Shown: piece by piece, positions 1 to 9,186 of the stretch
Layout of the letters: every line of letters begins with the position of its first letter
How positions within the stretch are numbered: the stretch's first letter is position 1
Source of the DNA: CF-39 sp035651155
Lineage (GTDB): Bacteria; Chloroflexota; Limnocylindria; P2-11E
NCBI GenBank assembly: GCA_035651155.1
Contig: DASRGG010000005.1
Coordinates: 62,001-126,000 of the forward strand
Length of the DNA: 64,000 nucleotides
Reading direction: 5' to 3'
The notes under the pieces: model-generated
Database searches by the model: none
The model's input: the letters and a program-made list of their open reading frames with translations, nothing else
Told to the model about the DNA's origin: nothing
Translations under genes and position numbers: made by a program

Positions 1-456
1 CTGATACAAGCGCGCGATCCAGTGCACGTACCAGCTGCGCAGGTAGACGTCGAGCGCTTCGGGAGACATCGGATGACCGTTCCACCACTGCCACAGCCAG
101 TACCCGTGGTCCAGATATACGTGCTCGTCAGGCGCGTAGAAGCGGAGGCCGCGCGAGAGGAGGATCACGTCGATGCCCGACATGAGCGCCTCGCGCCCCG
201 TGATGGCCACGAGCGCGAAGAGCAGGACCCAACGCTGATCGGAGGGATCTGCGACGAGGCTCGCGACGATCATCGCGACGAACACGCAGACCAGCACCAC
301 GAGTGCCGCTCCCGGGCCTCCCCGCGGCAGCGCGAGCGCGGCGGCGATCACCACGAGGGCTGTGGAGAGCAGCTGCGACCATCGCGGAAGCGCGCGTACA
401 TCACGGACGAGCCGCCTCAGGTGCTCGGAGACTCGCCGAAGATCCAGGAGGGGCAT
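1..456 (-). CDS. Polytopic membrane protein, probable GT-C glycosyltransferase (partial)
   Basis: Only the N-terminal 152 codons are present; the gene runs off the left edge. The reading frame shows a short cytoplasmic arginine-rich head (MPLLDLRRVSEHLRRL), then two or three hydrophobic helices, then an extracytoplasmic segment with APDEHVYLDHGYWLWQWW. An acidic D-E pair after the first helices is what GT39/GT83-type (GT-C fold) lipid-dependent glycosyltransferases show, so I infer a membrane glycosyltransferase of the neighbouring polysaccharide cluster. ATG at 456 is used here; the frame stays open to a TTG at 522, and those extra residues also look coding, so the true start may be there. 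The gene is divergent from the next glycosyltransferase. Confidence 0.55.
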   Translation of the reverse strand, partial: MPLLDLRRVSEHLRRLVRDVRALPRWSQLLSTALVVIAAALALPRGGPGAALVVLVCVFVAMIVASLVADPSDQRWVLLFALVAITGREALMSGIDVILLSRGLRFYAPDEHVYLDHGYWLWQWWNGHPMSPEALDVYLRSWYVHWIARLYQ

Positions 457-539
457 GTTCACGAGGACTTGATGGTACGGCGCGCGCAGCCGGATCCATT
501 GATGCCGCGCGCCGATCGACAAAACCTAGACTCGCGACA

Positions 540-1823
540 TTGAAGCTCCTCGTCGTGTCGTACTTCTATCCCCCCTTCAACAGCATCGGTGGATACAGCG
601 TGTCGAAGCTGTCCCGCCACCTGCACCAGCAGGGGTGGGACGTGCGCGTGCTGTGCGCGCGGCACGACGACCTGCCATCCGAGCTTCCGGTCGAGCTGCC
701 GGCCGACCGGATCATCCGGACGTCGTCGTTCGACGTGAATGCACTTCCGAAGCTCGTGCTCGGCCGCGGCCACATCGCACGTCGTGGCTTCGAGTTCAGC
801 GGCCGCGGCGGCGTCCTCACGGCGCTCGGCCGCGCGTATCGCCAAGTCGTGAACTTTCCGGACGGACAGATCGGCTGGTATCCGATGGCGGTCCGGGCGG
901 GCGCGCGCGCGATCGAGGCGGACCGTCCCGACGTCATCCTCGCCGTCGCCACGCCGTGGACGAGCCACCTCATCGCGAGGTCGCTGTCGCGCCGCTACGG
1001 CATCCCCTGGGTGGCGCGCTATCACGACCTCTGGACCGACGCACGGGGTCGCGAGCGCGTGTGGCCGCTGAGCCGCGTCGAGCGCTGGCTCGAGGACCGG
1101 AACACGCCGACCGCCGGAGCCATCGCGACGATGTCCGACGCGTGGCGCGACGAGCTCGCGGCACGATTCAGATCGGTCCCGGCCTACACGGTCCCGTTCG
1201 GCTTCGAGCCGACGGACTACCCGCCCTCGCCGGCGCCTGAGGGTCTGCCGCTCACGATCCTCTATTCCGGCCGCCTCTACCCGCGGCAGGATCCCGCCAA
1301 ACTCTTCGAAGGCGTGCGATTGGCGCTCGCCGCAGGCGTCGCTCCCACCGACATCCGGATCCGGTTCATCGGCCGGTATCTCGAGAGCGCGCGTCGAGCG
1401 CTGGCGCGGTCAGGCCTCCCATCCGATGTGGTCTCGGTCGATGACCCGGAGCCGCACGCGGAGGCGGTCGCGCTCCAGCGGCGGGCGAGCGCGCTGCTGC
1501 TGTTCATGGGCGAGGACGACGACATCGGTCTGCTCCCCGCGAAGATGTACGGCTATCTCGGGGCGCGCCGACCGGTGCTGGTCATCGGCGGGTCGTCCCG
1601 ACATGAAGGCGTCGAGCTCATGCGCCGCGCCGGCGTCGGGACGTGGGCGCCGGACGCGGCGGCCGTCGCCGACATCCTGAAGCGGTGGGTCGATGCGCTT
1701 CGCATCGGACCGCTCACCGTGGATCCGGACCCCGCCATCCTCAAGGCACACGAGTGGCGCACGACGGCCGCGACCATGGGCGATGTGCTGAACGACGTGA
1801 TCCGGCACGCGAAGACGCGCTAG
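540..1823 (+). CDS. Family-4-like glycosyltransferase (GT-B)
   Basis: The 427-residue protein has the features of a GT4-type GT-B enzyme that transfers a sugar from a nucleotide donor. The N-terminus has a beta strand followed by a glycine-rich acceptor loop (LLVVSYFYPPFNSIGG). The middle has a DVILAVATPWTSHLIA strand and a linker at VPFGFEPTDYP. The C-terminal Rossmann half starts ILYSGRLYPRQDP and has an E-rich donor-binding stretch near LLPAKMYGYLGARRPVLVI. The start is a TTG at 540, where homology-like sequence begins; upstream in-frame codons look non-coding. The stop shares the palindrome CTAG with the stop of the convergent methyltransferase. The acceptor and the sugar cannot be deduced. 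Confidence 0.85.
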   Translation: MKLLVVSYFYPPFNSIGGYSVSKLSRHLHQQGWDVRVLCARHDDLPSELPVELPADRIIRTSSFDVNALPKLVLGRGHIARRGFEFSGRGGVLTALGRAYRQVVNFPDGQIGWYPMAVRAGARAIEADRPDVILAVATPWTSHLIARSLSRRYGIPWVARYHDLWTDARGRERVWPLSRVERWLEDRNTPTAGAIATMSDAWRDELAARFRSVPAYTVPFGFEPTDYPPSPAPEGLPLTILYSGRLYPRQDPAKLFEGVRLALAAGVAPTDIRIRFIGRYLESARRALARSGLPSDVVSVDDPEPHAEAVALQRRASALLLFMGEDDDIGLLPAKMYGYLGARRPVLVIGGSSRHEGVELMRRAGVGTWAPDAAAVADILKRWVDALRIGPLTVDPDPAILKAHEWRTTAATMGDVLNDVIRHAKTR

Positions 1824-2605
1824 GTACGCAGGCGAGCGGTGGCGATCGTGTCGCCGCCCCACCGTCCGCCGACTCCCGAGACGAACGCATCGAGCGCGGC
1901 CCCGAGCCGCCACACCGCCGGCACGTAGGGCACGAACCGAACGGTGCGTACGCTCACGTCGGGAAAGATCTGCGCGAGCTCGCGCTCGCACTGCGTCGCG
2001 CTCCACTGGAAATGATGGTCGAGCGCAATTTTGGCATCGCGCTCGCGTAGGCGTTCGCTCTTCGCCAGGAGCCGCTTCCACCAGCTTGCCGCGTTGTTCA
2101 AGGTGAGCGTGAGCGTCCCGTCTGGCCGGAGCACGCGCCGGATCTCCGCCAGTGCCGCGTCCGGCGCGGGAAGGTGGTCGAGCGCGGCGATCGCGAGGAC
2201 GACGTCGGCGGTCGCGTCCGGAAGTGGGATGTCCAAGGCGCTGCACCGCAGCTCCGCGTACCGCCCATCGGCCAATCTCGCGAGCGCGGCGGCGTCCGGC
2301 GTCGACGGGGACGGTTCGACGTTCACGTACGACCGAGCAAGATCACGCACGCGGTCGAAGAAGTGACCGTCGCCACCGCCGATCTCGATGATGTCGAGCC
2401 TGGCGCGGCCCGCAGCCGCCACTTCGGCCCGCACCTCCGCGAAGATGCGCTCGTCCGCCCAATTCGTGTACGCCCGCAGCCGTGGCGCGCGGAGGAGATC
2501 CATCGTCATGTGGTCGCGGAGGCCGCGCTCCTGATCGATCCGATACACAGGTCTCCCGTGTTCGTCGATCTCGTCCGGCGGCCGCGTCAGGTCGAGCGTG
2601 CGCAT
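1820..2605 (-). CDS. Class I SAM-dependent methyltransferase
   Basis: A 261-residue Methyltransf_11/25-type protein. Motif I, IIEIGGGDGHFFDRV, binds S-adenosylmethionine. The acidic end of strand 2 is VNVEPSPSTPD, and motif post-I/II is DVVLAIAALDHLPAPDAALAEIRRVLRPDGTLT, the usual run into the motif III strand. The start ATG at 2605 precedes MRTLDLTRPPDE; upstream codons belong to the previous gene. It lies 11 nt downstream of another methyltransferase on the same strand, so the two are probably cotranscribed and act on the same polysaccharide or nucleotide sugar. The substrate is unknown. Confidence 0.85.
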   Translation of the reverse strand: MRTLDLTRPPDEIDEHGRPVYRIDQERGLRDHMTMDLLRAPRLRAYTNWADERIFAEVRAEVAAAGRARLDIIEIGGGDGHFFDRVRDLARSYVNVEPSPSTPDAAALARLADGRYAELRCSALDIPLPDATADVVLAIAALDHLPAPDAALAEIRRVLRPDGTLTLTLNNAASWWKRLLAKSERLRERDAKIALDHHFQWSATQCERELAQIFPDVSVRTVRFVPYVPAVWRLGAALDAFVSGVGGRWGGDTIATARLRT

Positions 2606-2616
2606 CCCGCGACGTC

Positions 2617-3795
2617 TCAGCCCGCAGCCTGTCGCGCCGGGTGCACGAAGGACTGGAGCCATTCGCCGCGGAACCAGTCGTGGCGCGCACGGATGTCGTC
2701 GGCGTAGTTCCAGGCCGTGATCACGCACACATCTGGCGGGCGCTCTCGGAACACCGGCGCTTCGACGATCGGCAGCGCGACGCCGGCCATCCAGAGATTC
2801 GCTCGCAGCGGTGAGTCGTCCACGACGTAGTCGGGCCGGATCTCCGGCAGCTGGTTGAACCACACGGCCGCCCGTCCGGAGGCGCCGTAACCCGCCACAC
2901 GCTTGCCATCTGCGTGAGCTCGCATGAGCGCGTCGTATGTCGATGTCGAGCGTCGGCCCTCGTACGCGCGGACGACACGCTCGAACGGCGGTCGGCGCGG
3001 AGCCGACGGCCTCGGCGCGCCCGCCGTCTTGCGGAGTCGCACACGCAGGAGGCCGCCGTGGACCGGCAGCCGTGTGACCTCATCGGCGACCAGCCCGAGG
3101 CGGGCGGCGCACCCCGACAGCGAATCCGCCGACCAGTACCCCTTGTGCTCGTGATACATCGCGTCCCACTGGCCGCTGAGGACCGCATCGAGGTCGTGCG
3201 CCTCGATCCACAGCTCGCCACCGTCGACGAGCAGGTACGCCATCCCGGCGAGCACGTCGTGCATGTCCGTGACGTGGGCGACGCAGTTCGAGCTGACGAT
3301 GACGTCGAACCGCTCGTCCGTAGCGATGTCCCGGGCGAGGCGCATCGAGAAGTGGTCGTTGATGAGCTCGTAGTTCCGTGCGCCAGCCGCCGCGGCCACA
3401 TCGCTCGGGTCGACGCCGACGAGCCGCCAGCTATTCGGCAACCGGCGCAGGAGCACTCCGTCATTGCAGCCAACCTCGAGCAGCCGCACATTCCCCCGCC
3501 CGTAGCGCGCGACGAGCTCGTCCGCGTAGCCGGAGAAGTGCCGGACGACCCCGAGGATTGAGGAGGACTTGTAGTGGTACGAGCCGAAGAGGACGTGATC
3601 GTCGATGTCCTCGAGCGCCTGCGCGAGACCGCAGGCCGTGCACCACACGAGCGTGAAGGGATACTGCGTCAGCCGGCGCGCTTCCTCGGCCGATTCGCAG
3701 AAGCTCCCGACGAGCGGCATCGGATCGAGCGTGACGATGATCTCGAGCGCGCCGGCTGAGGCATGGCACCCGCGACATCGTGTCAGACGGGACAT
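2617..3795 (-). CDS. Zinc-binding C-methyltransferase of deoxysugar type
   Basis: The 392-residue protein has the three-part architecture of NDP-hexose C-methyltransferases (TylC3/NovU type). There is an N-terminal zinc-binding module with paired cysteines (CRGC near residue 7, CTAC near residue 52). The central SAM-binding domain has LLEVGCNDGVLL and the usual YEHKGYWSADS region. A C-terminal domain (VAGYGASGRAAVWFNQLPEI) matches the Methyltransf_14-type half. Family members methylate carbon 3 or 5 of a 4-keto-6-deoxy sugar nucleotide, which suits the nearby dehydratase and aminotransferase. The start ATG at 3795 sits just before the first zinc cysteines. The exact sugar is an inference. Confidence 0.82.
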   Translation of the reverse strand: MSRLTRCRGCHASAGALEIIVTLDPMPLVGSFCESAEEARRLTQYPFTLVWCTACGLAQALEDIDDHVLFGSYHYKSSSILGVVRHFSGYADELVARYGRGNVRLLEVGCNDGVLLRRLPNSWRLVGVDPSDVAAAAGARNYELINDHFSMRLARDIATDERFDVIVSSNCVAHVTDMHDVLAGMAYLLVDGGELWIEAHDLDAVLSGQWDAMYHEHKGYWSADSLSGCAARLGLVADEVTRLPVHGGLLRVRLRKTAGAPRPSAPRRPPFERVVRAYEGRRSTSTYDALMRAHADGKRVAGYGASGRAAVWFNQLPEIRPDYVVDDSPLRANLWMAGVALPIVEAPVFRERPPDVCVITAWNYADDIRARHDWFRGEWLQSFVHPARQAAG

Positions 3796-3845
3796 TGCCT
3801 CGAGCGATGCGCGATCGTGGGCGTGGGGCACGTATCCTGAGGCTA

Positions 3846-5195
3846 TCAGGGGACGGCGGCGAACGATCGTTGGCGGGACGAGCGGAGCGCGAAGCACGCG
3901 ATCACCAGCACCACTACGTCTCCGAGCAGCATCGCGAGGGCCACGCCCTCGAGCCCGTACGCGATCCCGAAGACGATGACGAGCGGAAGGTTGAGGACGA
4001 GGCCGGCCACGTTCATGAGCGAGGCGAGCAGCGGAACGCCGAGGGCGCGCAGCGCCAGCCCCGCGACGCGGCTCGTGCCCTCAGCGGCGCCCGCGAGCGC
4101 GAGCAGCCGCCACGGCCCGACGGCGACGTCGAAGCCCTGACCGAACAGGATCGTGACGATCGGGTGTGCGAGCAGGATCAGCGGGACCGCGAGACCGAGC
4201 AGACCGAGCGCAGCGCTACCGACGGCAAGGCGCGCGAGATACGGCCCACGTTCACCCGCACGCGAGACGCGCGCGAAGAACAGGTTGCCCGCGGCTTGTC
4301 CGGCCTGCGTGAGGAAGTCCGCGCACAGCGCCGCGACGGAGTAGAAGCCAAGCGCGGTCGCCCCGAACAGCACGTACACAACGAACTGATCGAGGCGGAT
4401 GAGCAGGACGAGCACGGCGTCGCCGAGGTGGCTGCGCAGACCGTATCGGAGCTGTTCGACGAGCAGCGACCCCTGCCACGCCCACCGCCAGCGCACGATG
4501 CGGCGGACCGCGAGCACGATGAAGGCATTGGAGAGCGCAAACGAGATGGGGATAGCGAGATAGAAGAGCTCGACCGGCACGAGATAGATCGCGGCGACGA
4601 GGAGGATCGAACCGGCGAGCCGAGCCGCGAGCGTGACCTGTGCGTATTGCGCGACGCGGTGCAAGCCGAGGAGGGCGGCGCCATGGAACTCGCGGAGCAA
4701 CTGCACGGCGATGAGCACGAGCGCGACTGCAAGCGCGACGTGCACGGCGGGCACCCCGACACCGGGCGCGAGTGCGAGCCAACCGAGCAGGGTCCCCAAC
4801 CCGCCGAACACGAACGCGAGCACGAACGAGCCGGTGAGCAGGCGCGACACGTCGAACGATCGCGCCGTGAAGTACATCGTGGCCGGATTCAGACCCATCG
4901 CCACCACCCACGCGATGATCGATGGCCCGATCGTCAGCAGCGTGGAGTAGCCCTTCGCCTCTGGTCCAAGGTGGCGGCTGACAAGGATCGCGATGACACC
5001 GCCGGCCGAGAGCTGGGCGAAGAGCCCGAACACGGACCAGAGCGCGTCCGTTCGGATGACGGGCTCGCGGTAGCGCGACGTGACCTCGCGCAGCAGGACC
5101 GCAGGAGCGGCCCAGCGCTCGCGGCGGCTCAGGATCGCCTCACGATGCGGCGATCGTCTCGCGCAACGCCTCGGCGACGTAGCCGATGCTCTCAT
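3846..5195 (-). CDS. Wzx-type polysaccharide flippase (MOP superfamily)
   Basis: A 449-residue very hydrophobic protein with about 12 predicted transmembrane segments, in the layout of Wzx/RfbX lipid-linked oligosaccharide flippases. It has VFGLFAQLSAGGVIAILVSRHLGPEAKG at the N-terminus and a central charged stretch RLDQFVVYVLFGATALGFYS that is characteristic of the family. It probably moves the undecaprenyl-linked repeat unit across the membrane. The ATG at 5195 makes it overlap the upstream aminotransferase by 56 nt. No ATG, GTG or TTG is available nearer to the first membrane helix, so the start is uncertain, but the overlap supports cotranscription. Confidence 0.85.
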   Translation of the reverse strand: MRASATSPRRCARRSPHREAILSRRERWAAPAVLLREVTSRYREPVIRTDALWSVFGLFAQLSAGGVIAILVSRHLGPEAKGYSTLLTIGPSIIAWVVAMGLNPATMYFTARSFDVSRLLTGSFVLAFVFGGLGTLLGWLALAPGVGVPAVHVALAVALVLIAVQLLREFHGAALLGLHRVAQYAQVTLAARLAGSILLVAAIYLVPVELFYLAIPISFALSNAFIVLAVRRIVRWRWAWQGSLLVEQLRYGLRSHLGDAVLVLLIRLDQFVVYVLFGATALGFYSVAALCADFLTQAGQAAGNLFFARVSRAGERGPYLARLAVGSAALGLLGLAVPLILLAHPIVTILFGQGFDVAVGPWRLLALAGAAEGTSRVAGLALRALGVPLLASLMNVAGLVLNLPLVIVFGIAYGLEGVALAMLLGDVVVLVIACFALRSSRQRSFAAVP

Positions 5196-6249
5196 CGCTT
5201 AGGTGGCCGTGGAAGGGAAGGGCCAGCGTCCGCTGACCGACGTCCTCGGTGACGGGAAGGGTGCCACGAAGATCGCCGAAGCGATCACGGAAGTAGGGCT
5301 GCAGGTGGATCGGACTGAAATATGGACGCGTCGGCACGTGGCGCGCTGCGAGCCCCGCTGCAACGAGGTCGCGCGACAACCCACGATCGAGCAGCACGAC
5401 GTAGACGAACCAGCTCATGCGGGTCGTCGCGGGAAGAACGCGCGGCACGGCGATGCCGGGAATGTCCGCGAGCGCCGCGGAGTAGCGCCTCGCCACGTCG
5501 TCGCGCTGCGCGATCAGCGCGTCGAGGCGTTCGAGCTGCGCGACGCCGAGCGCGGCGGAAAGCTCGTCGAGCCGGTAGTTGAATCCGAGCCGGAGATGCG
5601 TGAGCCAGTCGTTCCCCGCGCCGCGTCCCTGGTTGCGCAGGCTGCGCGCGACGTCGGCGAGCTCGTCGTCGTCGGTCACGATCACGCCACCCTCGCCCGT
5701 GGTCATCTGTTTGTTCGGGTAGAAGGCGAAGACCGCCATCTGCCCGAGGCTCCCGGCGGGACGGCCCCGCCACGTCGCACCGATGGCCTCGCACGCGTCC
5801 TCGATGACCCGAAACCCGTTCCGGCGCGCGATCTCCTCGAGCCGCGCGAGGTCGCACGGCTGTCCGAACACGTCGACCGGGATGAGCCCGACGGGGGGAG
5901 CGCCGGACGACTGCACGACGTCCTCGACTGCCGACGGATCGATGTTGAACGTGACGGGGTCGATGTCGGCGAAGACGGGACGCGCGCCTTCGTAGAGAAG
6001 GCAGTTCGTCGAGGCGACGAAGCTGAACGAGGTCGTGATGACCGAATCTCCATGTCCGAGCCCGAGCGCGCGGACCGCGACGTGCAGCCCCGCCGTCCCG
6101 CTGCTCACGGCGATCGCGTGCTTCCGTCGCGCGACCGCGGCGATGCCGGTCTCGAACCGTTCGACCATCGGGCCGAAGCTAAGCTGCGTGCTGCTCATGA
6201 CCTCGGCCACAAGCGCGCGATCGCGTTCGCCGATGTCGGGCGCGGACAT
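5140..6249 (-). CDS. DegT/DnrJ/EryC1 family PLP-dependent sugar aminotransferase
   Basis: A 369-residue aminotransferase of the DegT family, which transaminates keto-sugar nucleotides using glutamate. Visible landmarks are the N-terminal SAPDIGERD segment, AVSSGTAGLHVAVRALGLGHGD (cofactor phosphate region), VIEDACEAIGATWRGRPAGSLG and the Schiff-base lysine in FYPNKQMTTGEGG. The C-terminal STYR-like region RPYFSPIHLQPYFRD follows. ATG 6249 is chosen because family similarity starts there and the upstream region contains the divergent asnB-like gene's leader. Product and substrate position are unknown. The gene begins the minus-strand run that continues into the flippase and methyltransferases. 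Confidence 0.88.
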   Translation of the reverse strand: MSAPDIGERDRALVAEVMSSTQLSFGPMVERFETGIAAVARRKHAIAVSSGTAGLHVAVRALGLGHGDSVITTSFSFVASTNCLLYEGARPVFADIDPVTFNIDPSAVEDVVQSSGAPPVGLIPVDVFGQPCDLARLEEIARRNGFRVIEDACEAIGATWRGRPAGSLGQMAVFAFYPNKQMTTGEGGVIVTDDDELADVARSLRNQGRGAGNDWLTHLRLGFNYRLDELSAALGVAQLERLDALIAQRDDVARRYSAALADIPGIAVPRVLPATTRMSWFVYVVLLDRGLSRDLVAAGLAARHVPTRPYFSPIHLQPYFRDRFGDLRGTLPVTEDVGQRTLALPFHGHLSDESIGYVAEALRETIAAS

Positions 6250-6328
6250 GGTCAGGTCCCTCGGAACGACACGCTGCCTCACGATGCCGATAGAGTAGGT
6301 CCATGCCCGTCCGCGCGATGAGCTCTCC

Positions 6329-8188
6329 ATGTGCGGCATAGCGGGGGTCATCGGTCCAGAGGGCCTACCGAGATCGGTCCTTGAGCGCATGGCCGCGGCG
6401 CTCGTCCATCGCGGCCCCGACAGCGAGGGGATCCACCAACGCGCCGACGTCGGATTCGCCGTTCGCAGACTGAAGGTCATCGACCTGGCCACAGGTGACC
6501 AGCCGATCCGCAGCACATGCAGCGGCGCGACCATCGTTTACAACGGCGAGCTCTACAACTACCGCGAGCTCAGACAGGAGCTCGTCGATCGGGGCCATCA
6601 CTTCTCCACGATGTCGGACACGGAGGTGGCGCTCCACTTCTACGAGGAGTACGGCGTCGGTGCGTTCCATCGGCTGAACGGCATCTTCGCGTTCGCGATC
6701 GACGATCCGCGCACCGGCTCCGTCGTGGTCGCGCGCGATCACCTCGGGGTGAAGCCGCTCTACTACGCGGAGGCGAAGGGAGGAGTCGTGTTCGCGTCCG
6801 AACCGAAGGCGCTCTTCGCGAGCGAGCTCGTCGTGCGCCGGGTGGAGCGGTCTGCGATGGCGACGTATCTCACATACGGCCACGCGACGCCGGACCGGAC
6901 GATGTACGCCGGCATCATCAAGCTGCCGGCAGGCATGGCACTCACACGGACGGCGGCCGGGATCTCGCTGCACCGCTACTGGGATATCGTCGAGCGCGCG
7001 CGCCGCTGGCCACGCGACGCGCAGCTGCCGACGGACGAGCTCGCGGCCCTGCTCGAGGATGCGGTCGCACGCAACATGCTCTCCGACGTCCCGGTCGGCG
7101 CGTTCCTCTCGGGAGGCATCGACTCGGGCCTCGTCACGGCGCTGATGCGCAGGCGCACGGGTCAGCTGCACACGTACTCCGTCGGCTTCGGCCTTCCCTC
7201 CGACGAGACGCCGCACGCCCTTGAGGTCGCCCGCGCGCTGGGGACGGAACACACGCCGGTCATCGTGACGCCGCGCGACGCCGCCGACGCGATCGCGGAC
7301 GTGTCGGTCATCTACGACGAGCCGTTCGCCGACGAGGCGGCGGTCCCGACCTATCTCATGTCGCGCCGCGCACGACAGGACGTGACCGTCGTGCTCACCG
7401 GAGAGGGCGGAGATGAGCTGTTCGGCGGGTACCGCCGGTACGCGGCGGAGCAAGCCTACGGCGCGGCCCGTCGCCTCCCGCCGGCGCTGCTCTCGATCGC
7501 GGGACGGACCGGCCTCGAGCGCGTTCCGGCGCTGCGACGCTTCGGGCAGACGGCGCGTGCGCTGCGCGAGACGGATCGCGCGGCGCGGTACAGCGTATGG
7601 ACGGAGACGTTCCATGCCGAGGAGCGGACCCGGTTGCTCGGCGAACGGGCGGACCGCGACCCCTACCGCGTCGTGCAGCGGTTCGTGCCGACCCGTGACG
7701 CGATCCGCGACGACGTGATCGCGATGATGGTGTTCGAGCTGCGGACGTGGCTCGTCGACGGGTATCTCGAGAAGGTGGACAAGGCGACCATGGCCACGAG
7801 CCTGGAGGCGCGGGTGCCGCTGCTCGATCCGCGGATCGTCGAATTCATGGCGCTGGCCCCGCGCCACTGGAGGATCTCGGGTCGCGACACGAAGGTCCTG
7901 CTGCGCACGGTCGCGTCACGATGGGTCGACAGGGCGGTCCTGCGACGGCCGAAGCAGGGCTTCGGCCCGCCGATCGGACTCTGGCTGCGCACGACGCTCG
8001 CCGATCGGGTCGACGAGATGGTTGCGCCCTCCGCCGCGCTCGGCGACTTCGTCGAGCGCGGGGCCGCGCGGGCGATCATCGACGACTTCCGCCGCGGAGC
8101 CTGGCGCGAACGACAGGTGTGGTCGCTGCTGATGCTATCGCTCTGGGCCGAGCGGGAGCGTGCCGCGAGCGCGCTCAGGGCTGCGTGA
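6329..8188 (+). CDS. asnB: Asparagine synthase (glutamine-hydrolysing)-like amidotransferase
   Basis: A 619-residue two-domain protein. The N-terminus MCGIAGVIG supplies the class II glutaminase nucleophile Cys2, and LYNYRELRQEL follows. The synthetase half carries the ATP pyrophosphatase loop AFLSGGIDSGLVTALM near residue 260 and TGEGGDELFGGYRRY near 355. In polysaccharide clusters such enzymes often amidate a uronic acid or another acidic group rather than free aspartate, so the physiological role here may be sugar modification. The gene overlaps the following deacetylase by 4 nt (GTGA at 8185), indicating translational coupling. It is transcribed divergently from the aminotransferase. Confidence 0.9.
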   Translation: MCGIAGVIGPEGLPRSVLERMAAALVHRGPDSEGIHQRADVGFAVRRLKVIDLATGDQPIRSTCSGATIVYNGELYNYRELRQELVDRGHHFSTMSDTEVALHFYEEYGVGAFHRLNGIFAFAIDDPRTGSVVVARDHLGVKPLYYAEAKGGVVFASEPKALFASELVVRRVERSAMATYLTYGHATPDRTMYAGIIKLPAGMALTRTAAGISLHRYWDIVERARRWPRDAQLPTDELAALLEDAVARNMLSDVPVGAFLSGGIDSGLVTALMRRRTGQLHTYSVGFGLPSDETPHALEVARALGTEHTPVIVTPRDAADAIADVSVIYDEPFADEAAVPTYLMSRRARQDVTVVLTGEGGDELFGGYRRYAAEQAYGAARRLPPALLSIAGRTGLERVPALRRFGQTARALRETDRAARYSVWTETFHAEERTRLLGERADRDPYRVVQRFVPTRDAIRDDVIAMMVFELRTWLVDGYLEKVDKATMATSLEARVPLLDPRIVEFMALAPRHWRISGRDTKVLLRTVASRWVDRAVLRRPKQGFGPPIGLWLRTTLADRVDEMVAPSAALGDFVERGAARAIIDDFRRGAWRERQVWSLLMLSLWAERERAASALRAA

Positions 8189-9186
8189 CCGCGACCTCGC
8201 TCACGCCGGGCGGCCGGTTCGTCATCTCGCTGGACTTCGAGCTGCACTGGGGCGTCCGCGCACGCAGGTCGGTGAGCGCGTACCGCGCGAACCTCCTCGG
8301 CGTCCGAGATGCCGTCCCCGCCATGCTCGCGCTCTTCCGGGAATATGACGTCCATGTGACGTGGGCGACGGTCGGCATGCTTTTCTACGAGAACAAGCGG
8401 TCGCTGATGGAAGAGCTGCCCGAGCGCCTGCCGTGCTTCGCGGATCGCCGACTCTCATCGTACTCGGAGCTCGACGAGATCGGCGATGACGAGCACGAGG
8501 ATCCGTATCACTACGCGCCCAGTCTTGTCCTGCGCATCCTCTCCGAGCAGGCGCACGAGATCGGGAGCCACACGTTCTCGCACTACTTCTGTCTCGAAGC
8601 GGGCGCCGACGTCGCCTCGTTCCGGGACGATCTCGAGGCCGCACGTCGCGCGTCGTCGCGCTTCGGCGTGCTGCCGCGCACGCTCGTGTTCCCGGGGAAC
8701 CAGATCGCACCGGCGTATGCCGAAGCCGCCGCGGCGAACGGGATGCGCGTGTACCGCGGGACCGAATCCGCATGGCTCTATCGCCCGACCGCACGGGGCG
8801 AACAGACCATGCTCCGGCGCGGCCTGCGTCTGCTCGACGCATACGTGACCGTGACGTCCCACAACACATACGACGCACGCGACGTGATCGACGGAGACCG
8901 TGTCAACGTCCCCGCGAGCCGCTTCCTCCGGCCATACATCCCGTCCCTCGCCGCGCTCGAGTCCCTCCGCGCCTGGCGCATCAGGACCGATCTGGAGCAC
9001 GCGGCGAAGAGGGACCTCGTGTATCACCTCTGGTGGCATCCCCACAACTTCGGCGTGTACCTCAACGAGAACCTCGCCATGCTGCGCCGCGTGCTCCGCA
9101 CGTTCGCGCAGCTCCGCGAGCGCTACGGCATGCGCAGCGTCACGATGGGCGAGCTCGCGGACGAGATCGGCGACGTGAAGACGTGA
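8185..9186 (+). CDS. Polysaccharide deacetylase family protein (NodB-like)
   Basis: A 333-residue carbohydrate esterase 4-like protein. It shows the N-terminal metal/catalytic motif ISLDFELHWG, then VHVTWATVGMLF (the typical TFF-type strand), then the metal-binding HEIGSHTFSHYF, where H-x(3,4)-H histidines would bind zinc. Near the C-terminus is LVYHLWWHPHNFG, which would supply the catalytic base histidine. The start is GTG 8185, overlapping the stop of the amidotransferase gene as GTGA. The enzyme probably removes N-acetyl groups from a nucleotide or lipid-linked sugar. The next gene is a formyltransferase, which suggests deacetylation followed by N-formylation. Confidence 0.85.
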   Translation: MTATSLTPGGRFVISLDFELHWGVRARRSVSAYRANLLGVRDAVPAMLALFREYDVHVTWATVGMLFYENKRSLMEELPERLPCFADRRLSSYSELDEIGDDEHEDPYHYAPSLVLRILSEQAHEIGSHTFSHYFCLEAGADVASFRDDLEAARRASSRFGVLPRTLVFPGNQIAPAYAEAAAANGMRVYRGTESAWLYRPTARGEQTMLRRGLRLLDAYVTVTSHNTYDARDVIDGDRVNVPASRFLRPYIPSLAALESLRAWRIRTDLEHAAKRDLVYHLWWHPHNFGVYLNENLAMLRRVLRTFAQLRERYGMRSVTMGELADEIGDVKT